Below are positions 53,036-61,028 of a stretch of DNA of 64,000 nucleotides, one piece after another (position 1 is the first letter of the stretch; each line of letters opens with the position of its first letter). A program made the translations under genes and the position numbers. The notes beneath the pieces are model-generated. The model had not been told where the DNA came from and did no database searches. It saw only the letters and a program-made list of their open reading frames with translations. Location of the stretch: contig NZ_NWUX01000001.1 of NCBI RefSeq assembly GCF_002374315.1, positions 496,001-560,000 on the forward strand. The letters run 5' to 3'. Origin of the DNA: Vreelandella nigrificans. GTDB taxonomy: Bacteria; Pseudomonadota; Gammaproteobacteria; Pseudomonadales; Halomonadaceae.

Positions 53036-53680
53036 ATGACGCGTAACATTGCCGATATCAGGCGTGACTATGAAGGTGGCAGCCTAGATGAAGCGCATAC
53101 CCCCGCTGATCCGTTCGTACTGTTTGATGAATGGTTCAGCCTGGCTCTGGACTCTGAGGGGGAAGATGGCAATGCCATGACGCTTTCAACAGTAGATAGC
53201 CAAGGTCGGCCACACGCACGTATTGTGCTATTAAAAGGCTTTGATGAGCGAGGCATGGTCTTTTTCACTAATTATCATAGTCACAAAGGTAGCGAGTTAA
53301 GCAACGTGCCTTTTGCAGCCATGACGTTTTGGTGGCCATCTCTTTCACGCCAAGTGCGTATCGAAGGCCCAGTAGAGCAAGTAGCGGTCGATGAATCAGA
53401 TGAGTACTTTGCTAGTCGCCCGAGAGGGAGCCAGCTGGGTGCCTGGATTGCGACCCAAAGCGTGGTAATCCCCAACCGCAACTGGATCGAAGAGCGTCAA
53501 AAACGTTTTGAGCAGGCTTACGATGGTCAAGACATACCGCGTCCCATTCACTGGGGTGGCTACCGGGTTACACCAGAGATGATAGAGTTTTGGCAAGGGC
53601 AGCCCAGCCGCTTGCACGACCGTTTGCGTTTTGAACGCCGTGATGGGGGTGAGTGGAGCCGCTTCCGTTTAGCTCCTTAA
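53036..53680 (+). CDS. pdxH: pyridoxamine/pyridoxine 5'-phosphate oxidase
   Basis: FMN-dependent enzyme of 214 residues making pyridoxal 5'-phosphate. Core motifs: 'AMTLSTVDSQGRPHARIVLL', 'FFTNYHSHKGSELSNVPFAA', 'WWPSLSRQVRIEGPVEQVA' and 'SRPRGSQLGAWIATQSVVI'. The C-terminal PNPOx dimerisation piece is 'FWQGQPSRLHDRLRFER'. The ATG at 53036 with AAGGGAG gives the family N-terminus. A strong terminator follows. Confidence 0.97.
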   Translation: MTRNIADIRRDYEGGSLDEAHTPADPFVLFDEWFSLALDSEGEDGNAMTLSTVDSQGRPHARIVLLKGFDERGMVFFTNYHSHKGSELSNVPFAAMTFWWPSLSRQVRIEGPVEQVAVDESDEYFASRPRGSQLGAWIATQSVVIPNRNWIEERQKRFEQAYDGQDIPRPIHWGGYRVTPEMIEFWQGQPSRLHDRLRFERRDGGEWSRFRLAP

Positions 53681-53715
53681 AGCTCACCCAAGCAATTGAA
53701 AAGCCAAGAAGCTGA

Positions 53716-53751
53716 GAAGACCCGCAGGGAGGGCAGTATCTGCGGGTCTTC
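53716..53751. terminator. terminator between pdxH and the acetyltransferase gene
   Basis: GAAGACCCGCA, 14-base loop, TGCGGGTCTTC: an 11-bp perfect stem between two convergent genes. Confidence 0.75.
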
Positions 53752-53765
53752 TGCGTATTGAAGCC

Positions 53766-56513
53766 TTAGTCTGGCTGACTTTCCAGGCGGTGCCGTTGCC
53801 ATTCGCTATCTGGTTCGTTAAGGCGCAGCACGGCATCAATCACCTGCTCTTCCATATTGTAGCGACACTTAAAGCCCAAGTGCTTCATTAAGGCCCGCAT
53901 CGGATGGTTATCCACCATGATTTTGCCGATCATCTCCAGCGTGCCAATACTGGTGCAGTAGTCGATCATTTTTTTCATCAATAAGCTACCGATGCCGAGG
54001 CCTTGCAAATCATCTCGAATGATCACTGAGAACTCCGTACGAATATTATCTGGATCATTCCACACCCGGGCGACGCCCAGCATCTCTTTACTGCCGTCAT
54101 CATGCTGATGCTCGGCAATAAAAGCCATTTGCCGGTCATAGTTAATATGCGAGAGGATCGATAAATCGCGCTGGGTAAGACTGGATTTATTGTGAAAATA
54201 GCGAAAACGGATACTCTCTTCCGACAACTGTCGATGAAACGTCGTAATCAGCGGTGCATCCTCTGCGCGGATAGGCCTTACTTCAACCGGCCAGCCATTT
54301 TTCAGTGTCACCCACTCTCGTAATTCTTCGGGGTAAGGCATGATGGCAAAACGTGCGGGCGTCCCTAAATCCATTGCAAAATCAACCGCCAACATTCCAT
54401 CACGGTTCAATAATAGTGGATTTAGCTCTAGGCCACGCAAATCTCCGAGATCCGACGCCATTTGTGATAGCTTCACAAGCAGTTGACATAGGCGCTGTAT
54501 ATCCCTGTCGGGGTCAGCCGAATGCTCACGAATTAAAGAGGCCGCATGTGTTCTTCCCACTACGTCGGCAGCAAGACTCATATTCAATGGCGGCAGAGCT
54601 ATTTGCCTATCTGCCAGTACATTAACTTTATAGCCACCAATCCCAAAGACAATCAGTGGGCCAAATACCGGGTCGCGGGTTATCCCCGCGCAGACCTGCA
54701 TCGAGTGTTTTCCTCGCTGCATAGGCTGTAAGCAGTACTCACGGATAGCGTACTCGGGGAATTTTTCCCGCACCTTATCGCCTAGTTGGCGAATACCGTC
54801 AGCCACCTGTTCTGGTGTTTCTAGATCCTGGAGCAGCCCAGCAGAAATTTTATGGGGATGCTTGCGATAACGATAGGGACGACAATTACCTTCATGGATG
54901 ACTTTAAGAGCTTTTGGGCCTTCAAAGCGTGGTGCAATGGTTAAAGCCTCTTCAGGGCTAGTGATGTAGGCGCTGGGCGCTGTTGGGATGCCATAAGCCT
55001 CAAGAACCTGGGCTGTTTCTGAGTGTGTCAGCGTTTGCCTCCCCTGCTCTTTCGCACGTCTAATTAACGCTCGGCATTCGGCACGTATCTCAGGACTGGT
55101 GGAAAACGGTAAGCTAGGCGGGATTTCATGAAGCAGCGCCTGTACTCGCTGATAATCCACCATGTGCATAAAAGCCTTAACCGCTTTTTCAGGCGATGTA
55201 TAGGTGGGTATCCCCGCTAAATTGCAGACATGCCGTGCATTGAGGGCTTCTTTTAATCCCATCCAGCTCGTTAGCAGATTACGTTTAAAGGTCTTACTAT
55301 GGTCAATCAGTGCCTGTGCGGTGACCACTGAGGGGGCTAGCCGAGTGGGTGCATGTACTACTAACACGGCATCCACGTTAGGGTCTGCTGTAACAATCCT
55401 CAGGGCTTCTACAAAACGCTCTGGAGTGGCGTTGCCGCCTAAATCCACCGGGTTTTCACCTGGTTTACTCATATCCACTTGGCTTTTATGTAGTGCTGCC
55501 TGCGTCTCTACACTAAACTCTGCGAGTTTACCGCCTGCGTTCATGAGCTTGTCTATGGCGAGCATAGCAGGCCCTAATCCATTAGAAACAATAGCTAAAC
55601 GGTCACCTCGCAAGGGTTTCATTCGTGATAAGGTTTCTAAAGCATCAAACAATTCGTCAGAATCATTAATTCTGACAACCCCCGCACGAGCAAAGGCTGC
55701 ATCGAACACCAGATCTCGATTAGCAATGCCGGGGGTTGGAGCCATCCCCGAAATATCAGACTCAGGGGTTCGGCCACTCTTGATTGCCAGCACAAGACGA
55801 TTGCGCGATGCATCACGCACCGATGTCATAAAGTGCTGGGCGTCAGTGACACGCTCAAGGTGTAGCAGGATTGCTTGGGCTGGAGAGAACTGATTGACAT
55901 AGTCGATCAAATCCGGCAGCAGAACGTCTACGCTGTCGCCTACAGTAATTAAGTGAGAAAACCCCACATCACGACCTGCTGCCCAATCAATCATTGCATT
56001 GGCTAGCATTCCTGATTGCCCCAAATAAGCCACTTTACCTGCTTTTACCGGTTGGCTCGCATACGACGCATTGAGCTTTCTACCAGGCACTATGAGTCCC
56101 ATACACTCAGGGCCTAAAACCCTTATTCCGGACTCCCTCGCCGCTTGCAACATGCGCTGCCGAATAGAGCCTTTAGTGCCCTTTTCGCGATCTAGATAAG
56201 CACCACCTGACAGAACCAATGCCGCCTTAACGCCAAAATGGCCGAGTTTTTTGATGAGGCTGGCAACACCTTCGATCGGTGAGCAAATAACGGCCAAATC
56301 AGGGACTTCAGGTAGATCGTTGACACTGCGTACGCAGTCGACACCAAATACCTTTGTATAGCCCCTGAGATTAACGGCCCATAGCGTCCCTTTAAAGCCA
56401 CCTTCTTGAAGGTTGGTGAGCACCAATCCACCGAGCGATGCGGGTTTTTCCGAGGCACCAAACACTGCAACAGTTCGTGGCTCAAAAAAATGATGCAAAA
56501 AACGTGTGCTCAC
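53766..56513 (-). CDS. Pat-type protein lysine acetyltransferase (acetyl-CoA-synthetase-like + GNAT)
   Basis: Protein of 915 residues in four parts. They are a CoA-binding domain ('TVAVFGASEKPASLGGLVLT'), succinyl-CoA-ligase-like domains ('KVAYLGQSGMLANAMIDWAA'), an ATP-grasp domain ('VFGPLIVFGIGGYKVNVLAD') and a C-terminal GNAT domain (about 745-900, 'VIIRDDLQGLGIGSLLMKKM'). In active NDP-forming acyl-CoA synthetases a 'SHTG' segment carries the phosphorylated His. Here the equivalent 'SGMAPTPGIANRD' lacks it, as in Pat/YfiQ, so the large part is regulatory and the GNAT domain acetylates protein lysines. It is divergent from a deacetylase gene 105 bases away. Confidence 0.93.
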   Translation of the reverse strand: MSTRFLHHFFEPRTVAVFGASEKPASLGGLVLTNLQEGGFKGTLWAVNLRGYTKVFGVDCVRSVNDLPEVPDLAVICSPIEGVASLIKKLGHFGVKAALVLSGGAYLDREKGTKGSIRQRMLQAARESGIRVLGPECMGLIVPGRKLNASYASQPVKAGKVAYLGQSGMLANAMIDWAAGRDVGFSHLITVGDSVDVLLPDLIDYVNQFSPAQAILLHLERVTDAQHFMTSVRDASRNRLVLAIKSGRTPESDISGMAPTPGIANRDLVFDAAFARAGVVRINDSDELFDALETLSRMKPLRGDRLAIVSNGLGPAMLAIDKLMNAGGKLAEFSVETQAALHKSQVDMSKPGENPVDLGGNATPERFVEALRIVTADPNVDAVLVVHAPTRLAPSVVTAQALIDHSKTFKRNLLTSWMGLKEALNARHVCNLAGIPTYTSPEKAVKAFMHMVDYQRVQALLHEIPPSLPFSTSPEIRAECRALIRRAKEQGRQTLTHSETAQVLEAYGIPTAPSAYITSPEEALTIAPRFEGPKALKVIHEGNCRPYRYRKHPHKISAGLLQDLETPEQVADGIRQLGDKVREKFPEYAIREYCLQPMQRGKHSMQVCAGITRDPVFGPLIVFGIGGYKVNVLADRQIALPPLNMSLAADVVGRTHAASLIREHSADPDRDIQRLCQLLVKLSQMASDLGDLRGLELNPLLLNRDGMLAVDFAMDLGTPARFAIMPYPEELREWVTLKNGWPVEVRPIRAEDAPLITTFHRQLSEESIRFRYFHNKSSLTQRDLSILSHINYDRQMAFIAEHQHDDGSKEMLGVARVWNDPDNIRTEFSVIIRDDLQGLGIGSLLMKKMIDYCTSIGTLEMIGKIMVDNHPMRALMKHLGFKCRYNMEEQVIDAVLRLNEPDSEWQRHRLESQPD

Positions 56514-56618
56514 AGGCGTATCTCCCTGAGGTAAACAACTACTGTGTACGACTTATTGAGACTGTCGCGCAAGCCCCCGTGGCGATTATGGTGGCTTTAA
56601 TATGAATGGAGCGCTTGC

Positions 56619-57560
56619 ATGATTACTGCCTACCTTACCCATCCCAACTGCTCATTGCACCATATGGGGCCAGAACACCCCGAAAGTCCACAGCGACTGG
56701 AGGCTATACGAGCCCGGTTGTCGTTAACAGGCTTGCTTCAACAAACCATGCAGGCTGATGCGATAGAAGCTAGAGAAGAAACGCTGGCTAGGGTTCATCC
56801 AGCGAGGCACTTGCGTGCATTAGATAAGTGCTTACCAACGGAAGGCATCATAACCTTAGATAGCGACACCATGATGAACCCTAATAGCCTTCAGGCCGCT
56901 CGTGTAGCAGCTGGTGCTGTAGTACGCGGCGTCGATCAGGTGTTTAAACGCCAAGCAGATAACGTGTTTTGCGCTGTTCGCCCCCCGGGCCATCACGCAG
57001 AAGCATCTGATGCTATGGGTTTTTGTTTTTATAATAATGTTGCGGTGGGAGCAGCACATGCGCGTGCTAAGTATGGTGCTAAACGCATCGCGATACTCGA
57101 TTTTGATGTCCACCAGTGTAACGGCACCATTGATATCTTCAAAAATGATCCCGAGATTTTAATCTGCTCTAGCTTTCAGTACCCCTTCTACCCGTGGCGC
57201 TACCTACGCAGCGAGTGGCAAAATGTTGTGAATACGCCACTGGAGGTTGGTACAGATAGCCAAGAGTATCGACGTGTCATCGAGCGTCAATGGTTACCTG
57301 CGCTGCATGCTTTTAAGCCCGATTTGGTCATGCTTTCCGCTGGGTTTGATGCCCATAAGGACGACCCCATGGGAGACATCTGTCTGGAAGATGAAGATTT
57401 TTATTGGGTTACCCATCTAGCTATGGAAATTGCAGCGCTCTATGCAGAAAATCGAGTGGTATCAGTCTTGGAAGGTGGCTACAACCTTAAAACGCTAGCT
57501 AGCGGTGCTGAAGCGCATATAAAAGCGCTGCTAGGCTTACCCTTTAGCGACGCATCCTGA
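56619..57560 (+). CDS. histone-deacetylase-family amidohydrolase
   Basis: Zn-dependent deacetylase-family protein of 313 residues. It shows 'HPESPQRLEAIRARLSLTG', catalytic 'AVRPPGHHAEASDAMGFCFY', the Zn segment 'AILDFDVHQCNGTIDIF' and the third ligand in 'VMLSAGFDAHKDDPMGDI'. It ends in 'VVSVLEGGYNLKTL'. The usual D-V-H-H-G-N-G-T reads D-V-H-Q-C-N-G-T here; the Zn-binding Asp and His are retained but the neighbouring residues differ. Divergent placement from Pat suggests it removes protein acetyl groups, although polyamine or other acetylated substrates are possible. Confidence 0.92.
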   Translation: MITAYLTHPNCSLHHMGPEHPESPQRLEAIRARLSLTGLLQQTMQADAIEAREETLARVHPARHLRALDKCLPTEGIITLDSDTMMNPNSLQAARVAAGAVVRGVDQVFKRQADNVFCAVRPPGHHAEASDAMGFCFYNNVAVGAAHARAKYGAKRIAILDFDVHQCNGTIDIFKNDPEILICSSFQYPFYPWRYLRSEWQNVVNTPLEVGTDSQEYRRVIERQWLPALHAFKPDLVMLSAGFDAHKDDPMGDICLEDEDFYWVTHLAMEIAALYAENRVVSVLEGGYNLKTLASGAEAHIKALLGLPFSDAS

Positions 57561-57660
57561 AACGGTATCTCAATCTACAAGCCCAGTTGCAGCTCAGCGT
57601 AGTGTAAATAGGATGTGGTACTATGCTGTTTTATTGGCATCTTCTCTTACGTGATACCTT

Positions 57661-58293
57661 ATGACGGCAACTTCTGAAGAGCATGCAGCGCTGCGCATTG
57701 CGTCAGGGCGAAAAGCCTTTGTAGAACCCTTACGCCTTGGCGAGAGGCTCAAGCAAATTCGACTGGCCAATCATTGGACACTTGAAGATGTTAGTCAGCG
57801 TACGGGGCTGGCACGCTCAACCCTTTCCAAAATTGAAAATGACCAAGTCTCCCCTACCTTCAGCGTGGTTCAGAAGCTGATTTCAGGTTTAAATATCGAC
57901 TTGCCTCAGCTATTCACACCGCCCAAGCGGGAACGCTACACCATGGGGCGTAGAGACCTCACACGTAAGGGTAAGGGGCAATTGCACCCTACCCCTACTT
58001 ATGAGCACGAGCTCCTGGGGTATCAGCTTGCTCAGAAGCGCATGATTCCTTTTAAAACCATTGTAAGAGCACGCAGTTTTGATGAGTATCAGCAATGGGT
58101 GCGTCATGATGGCGAAGAGTTTTTGATGGTGCTGCATGGCGATATCATGCTTTACACAGAGTTTTATGCCCCACTAGTGTTAGCTGAAGGAGACAGCATC
58201 TATTTTGACAGCGATATGGGGCACGCACTGGTTTCTACCAGCAGCGAGGATGCCGTCGTACTTTCTGTGTGTACAAGAGGAGATCTAGTTTAG
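57661..58293 (+). CDS. XRE-family regulator with C-terminal cupin
   Basis: Regulator of 210 residues: an HTH_3 domain ('RLKQIRLANHWTLEDVSQRT', 'GLARSTLSKIENDQVSPTFS') and a C-terminal cupin_2 ('WVRHDGEEFLMVLHGDIMLY', 'LAEGDSIYFDSDMGHALVS'). This architecture is common in regulators of amino-acid or polyamine metabolism that bind a small effector in the cupin. It is convergent with tusE with only 3 bases between the coding ends. The target is unknown; the deacetylase gene upstream is a candidate. Confidence 0.93.
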   Translation: MTATSEEHAALRIASGRKAFVEPLRLGERLKQIRLANHWTLEDVSQRTGLARSTLSKIENDQVSPTFSVVQKLISGLNIDLPQLFTPPKRERYTMGRRDLTRKGKGQLHPTPTYEHELLGYQLAQKRMIPFKTIVRARSFDEYQQWVRHDGEEFLMVLHGDIMLYTEFYAPLVLAEGDSIYFDSDMGHALVSTSSEDAVVLSVCTRGDLV

Positions 58294-58296
58294 AAA

Positions 58297-58647
58297 CTAC
58301 AGGCAGTTAGTTGGCTTTGGTAAGCCTGCGATACGGGCGATCCGCTTGGGTGGGCTACCAGGAAACAGAGACATTAAATAAACAGAACGCCCTTTTTCTT
58401 CACCCAATGCTTGCTTCGTGGCTTTTACTAGTGGCCGCATGGCAGGCGCCATCTCGTACCGGGCATAAAAATCACGCACTATTTTTATGATTTCCCAGTG
58501 TTGGCTGCTTAATGCTAGCCCTTCATCCTCAGCCAGAAGGTTAGCAACCTCCTCGCTCCAATCTGCTTGTTCTACTAGATAACCTTCGGGATCAAGCGGA
58601 ATAGTATTTAACGAATCAAGATAACGGTATAAATGTTGGTTGCTCAT
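58297..58647 (-). CDS. tusE: sulfurtransferase TusE (DsrC family)
   Basis: Last sulfur carrier of the Tus relay, passing persulfide to MnmA for 2-thiouridine synthesis at tRNA wobble positions; 116 residues. The conserved C-terminal arm 'RIARIAGLPKPTNCL' carries the active Cys as second-last residue. Upstream motifs 'DPEGYLVEQADWSEEVANLL' and 'FYARYEMAPAMRPLVKATKQ' fit the family. Only one Cys lies in the arm, as in TusE, unlike the two-Cys dissimilatory DsrC. It is the last gene of tusD-C-B-E. Confidence 0.95.
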   Translation of the reverse strand: MSNQHLYRYLDSLNTIPLDPEGYLVEQADWSEEVANLLAEDEGLALSSQHWEIIKIVRDFYARYEMAPAMRPLVKATKQALGEEKGRSVYLMSLFPGSPPKRIARIAGLPKPTNCL

Positions 58648-58652
58648 ATCAG

Positions 58653-58940
58653 TCAGTACCAGGAGACAATCTTCTCATGCTGCTCAGTAAGGGCTACGAA
58701 ATCGCCCAGCTCAATGAGTGGTAGATTATTGGAAAGTGCCGCAGAGTAAAGGCCTCTAGATAGCACGTCTTCTGTAAGTAAATAAATACTAGCAGCAGAT
58801 GTTTTCCAACCCAGCCACTCAGGGTACAAGGCTGCTTGAGCGGCGTCTTCAATAAGCACTACCGTATCACCCCCACTCATTGCTTCAAGCATGTGTTGGG
58901 CTGCATCGCTACTCGGGGGCTTATTAAGAATGTGTAACAT
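58653..58940 (-). CDS. tusB: sulfur relay protein TusB (DsrH-like)
   Basis: Subunit of the TusBCD complex, 95 residues: 'MLHILNKPPSSDAAQHMLEA', 'GDTVVLIEDAAQAAL' and the ending 'LTEQHEKIVSWY'. It contributes to the heterohexamer that passes sulfur to TusE. The ATG at 58940 has AGAGGG upstream. It begins 14 bases after the tusC stop. Confidence 0.92.
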   Translation of the reverse strand: MLHILNKPPSSDAAQHMLEAMSGGDTVVLIEDAAQAALYPEWLGWKTSAASIYLLTEDVLSRGLYSAALSNNLPLIELGDFVALTEQHEKIVSWY

Positions 58941-58954
58941 CAATCGGCTGCCCT

Positions 58955-59320
58955 CTAGAAATTTAGTACGCGGTCAAACCGCTTTACTACGCTAGGTAAC
59001 TCTGCCATAGGAATCACAGTGACACCGTCAACCAAATGCTCGCTATTAAGATTAAGTGCTTGTAACGCCTCATCAGGTACTAATAGCTGCTCAATATCAT
59101 ACATCTCCAACATATCAATGGTTGGAAGTATTGCCTTTTGACCTGGCGCACCTACTGCCTGTTCCCTTAACAACGCCAGCACCCCCTGCCCTAAAAAAAG
59201 CAGGCTAATTGATTGCCCAAACGCGGCGGCAACCAAAGCAACGTCTAAGCCTTCTCGCAGTTCATTAGAGCTGTATGGAGCATGACGAATAATGATGAGC
59301 TGCTCATTTTCATTAACCAT
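58955..59320 (-). CDS. tusC: sulfur relay protein TusC (DsrF-like)
   Basis: Subunit of TusBCD, 121 residues: 'LIIIRHAPYSSNELREGLDV', 'ALVAAAFGQSISLLFLGQGV' and 'DIEQLLVPDEALQALNLN'. The ATG at 59320 follows AGGAGGG. The tusD gene ends 10 bases upstream, as in compact enterobacterial operons. Confidence 0.93.
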   Translation of the reverse strand: MVNENEQLIIIRHAPYSSNELREGLDVALVAAAFGQSISLLFLGQGVLALLREQAVGAPGQKAILPTIDMLEMYDIEQLLVPDEALQALNLNSEHLVDGVTVIPMAELPSVVKRFDRVLNF

Positions 59321-59329
59321 TCGGCCCTC

Positions 59330-59719
59330 CTATGCAAACGTAATCAAGCGATCGCAACGTTGTTGTAACGCCAGTAACTGTCCTAAGCCGGTTAATTCAA
59401 ACGGTGATTCAAGATTAAAATTTTCCTGACCATGTCGCTTTGCTTCAGCTTCATCCATTACTCCACGGCGTAATGCTGCTGCAATACAAACATCTAGTGC
59501 TACACCATGCTGTTCATGGAGCTCTATCCAGGCATTACGCATATTAAGCTCATCCTGAGGAGGAGCCATTAGTTTCGAGGCATTATGGATGCCATCCTGA
59601 TAGAAAAAAATCCCGGAGACACGGTGGCCTTTTTTCACCACAGCTTGAGCAAATCGCAGTGCTGAATGGGGCGCAGCACTTACATAAGGCGCTCCCATTA
59701 CCAACAAGCCATACTCCAT
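59330..59719 (-). CDS. tusD: sulfurtransferase TusD (DsrE-like)
   Basis: Catalytic subunit of TusBCD, 129 residues, accepting sulfur from TusA. It has 'YGLLVMGAPYVSAAPHSALR', 'FAQAVVKKGHRVSGIFFYQD' and the active Cys in 'GVALDVCIAAALRRGVMDEA'. The ATG at 59719 follows GAGAGGA; the extra upstream 20 residues of the open frame overlap the yccA terminator and are not real. It is the first gene of the tus operon. Confidence 0.94.
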   Translation of the reverse strand: MEYGLLVMGAPYVSAAPHSALRFAQAVVKKGHRVSGIFFYQDGIHNASKLMAPPQDELNMRNAWIELHEQHGVALDVCIAAALRRGVMDEAEAKRHGQENFNLESPFELTGLGQLLALQQRCDRLITFA

Positions 59720-59741
59720 AACGTCCTCTCTATATATAGAC

Positions 59742-59774
59742 CAAAAAAAACAGACCCTACTGAGGGTAGGGTCT
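59742..59774 (-). terminator. strong terminator of yccA
   Basis: Read on the minus strand: CAGACCCTAC, loop CTCA, GTAGGGTCTG and then eight T. The stem is perfect. It ends just before the tusD ribosome-binding region, so tus transcription either starts between or depends on readthrough. Confidence 0.9.
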
Positions 59775-59799
59775 GCCATAGAGATTGCTACCGCGACAA

Positions 59800-60480
59800 T
59801 CAGTCGTTGCTCATAATACCAAGGATAGATAATAGACTTACAAACAGATTGTAGATAGACACGTAGAGCGTGACGGTTGCGAGAATATAGTTAGTCTCGC
59901 CAGCACGATGCACGATTTCGCTAGTTTGATACAGGATAGCCGCGGCGGCAAAGAGTACAAACCCAGCAGACACCATCAGTGAAAGGGCAGGAATATTAAA
60001 GATCAGCCCAGCCACCATAGCCAAAATCAGCACGATGGCACCTGCCATCAGGAAATTGCCTAAGAAGCTAAAGTCTTTCTTAGTGGTGAGTGCTACCGCA
60101 GAAAGACCAATAAACGTTAGCCCTGTCATCGCGAGCGCATTCATAATCAGCGCCCCGCCGTTAGGCAGTGTTAAATACGCAGAAATAATTGGTCCAAGGG
60201 TGAAGCCCATAAATCCTGTGAAGGCAAATGTCGCCAACAAACCAGTAGCTGAATTAGCCGTTTTATGCACCAAGAACATTAGGCCATAGGCACCAATGAA
60301 GAACACGAAAATGTTCATTCGCTGAATACCAAGCGCTACTGAAGCGCCTGCCATAACAGCAGAGAAAAGCAGTGTCATGGCAAGCAAGGCGTATGTATTG
60401 CGCAACACCTTGTTAGCACTGACATTACTTACCGCGCTACCTGACTGCGGTCTTGCCGTGTGAGAATCGTTAAAAGCCAT
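59800..60480 (-). CDS. yccA: Bax inhibitor-1 / YccA-family membrane protein
   Basis: Inner-membrane protein of 226 residues with seven hydrophobic helices, e.g. 'YALLAMTLLFSAVMAGASVA', 'FTGFMGFTLGPIISAYLTL' and 'NFLMAGAIVLILAMVAGLIF'. The C-terminal 'TVTLYVSIYNLFVSLLSIL' is the BI-1 motif. E. coli YccA modulates FtsH proteolysis. In E. coli it is likewise next to tusE. There is no clean ribosome-binding site; 'AGGGAGCAAGAACG' precedes the ATG. Confidence 0.93.
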   Translation of the reverse strand: MAFNDSHTARPQSGSAVSNVSANKVLRNTYALLAMTLLFSAVMAGASVALGIQRMNIFVFFIGAYGLMFLVHKTANSATGLLATFAFTGFMGFTLGPIISAYLTLPNGGALIMNALAMTGLTFIGLSAVALTTKKDFSFLGNFLMAGAIVLILAMVAGLIFNIPALSLMVSAGFVLFAAAAILYQTSEIVHRAGETNYILATVTLYVSIYNLFVSLLSILGIMSND

Positions 60481-60719
60481 CGTTCTTGCTCCCTAATGAT
60501 AATACCAACAACAGACAAGAATGCCGTTACCGAGTTCCAGACGCAAGTTTTTGTATTACACGCAAAGCAAACATTCCTGTGCATCGGAGCAAAGGAAGCA
60601 GGACTGGTAGCTTTTTTGCTACCCAGCTCAACGCCTCTACATCAAGGCCGCTGAGAAAGATCTACACAGTAAATGTAGCGTTCTTAAGGGAGGCTCAGCA
60701 GCAATGACCGGAGATACAA

Positions 60720-60890
60720 TCAGCTTTGTTTGACCTCTTCTTCTTCACCTTCATCTTTCTTGTGTGGAACAGCAGCTGTTGACACTGCCTGGCGAGCGTC
60801 TTGGCCGTTATACAGCCGAGCATCAATAACGTTCAAAACCGCCAACTGCGCAAATAACACCGCAAAACAGAGCACAAGACCTTTCAACAT
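60720..60890 (-). CDS. 56-residue small protein with hydrophobic N-terminus and acidic tail
   Basis: Minus-strand frame from ATG 60890 to TGA. The N-terminal 'MLKGLVLCFAVLFAQLAVLN' is a signal peptide or single membrane anchor, then 'ARLYNGQDARQAVSTAA', and a charged tail 'HKKDEGEEEEVKQS'. An AAGGAA element lies 9 bases before the ATG. Composition and ordered design favour a real coding gene. No family recognised. It stands alone between yccA and the aldo/keto reductase. Confidence 0.6.
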   Translation of the reverse strand: MLKGLVLCFAVLFAQLAVLNVIDARLYNGQDARQAVSTAAVPHKKDEGEEEEVKQS

Positions 60891-61028
60891 GACGGTAATT
60901 CCTTAGTAGGCTAACAAAATCTTTGCTGAAAGCGAATAATAGCCTACCGTCTGCAGAAAGCAACGAAGTAGAAGTAAAAACCCCTTCTAACGGTCATTTC
61001 AGGCCACCCTTGCTATACGTCAAACTCT

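Noticed and set aside
58297..59719. Dissimilatory sulfur oxidation (dsrEFH-dsrC) cluster
   Set aside because: The proteins have the single-Cys TusE arm and no dsrAB or other dissimilatory genes are near, and yccA is the neighbour as in E. coli, so the tRNA-thiolation role is preferred.
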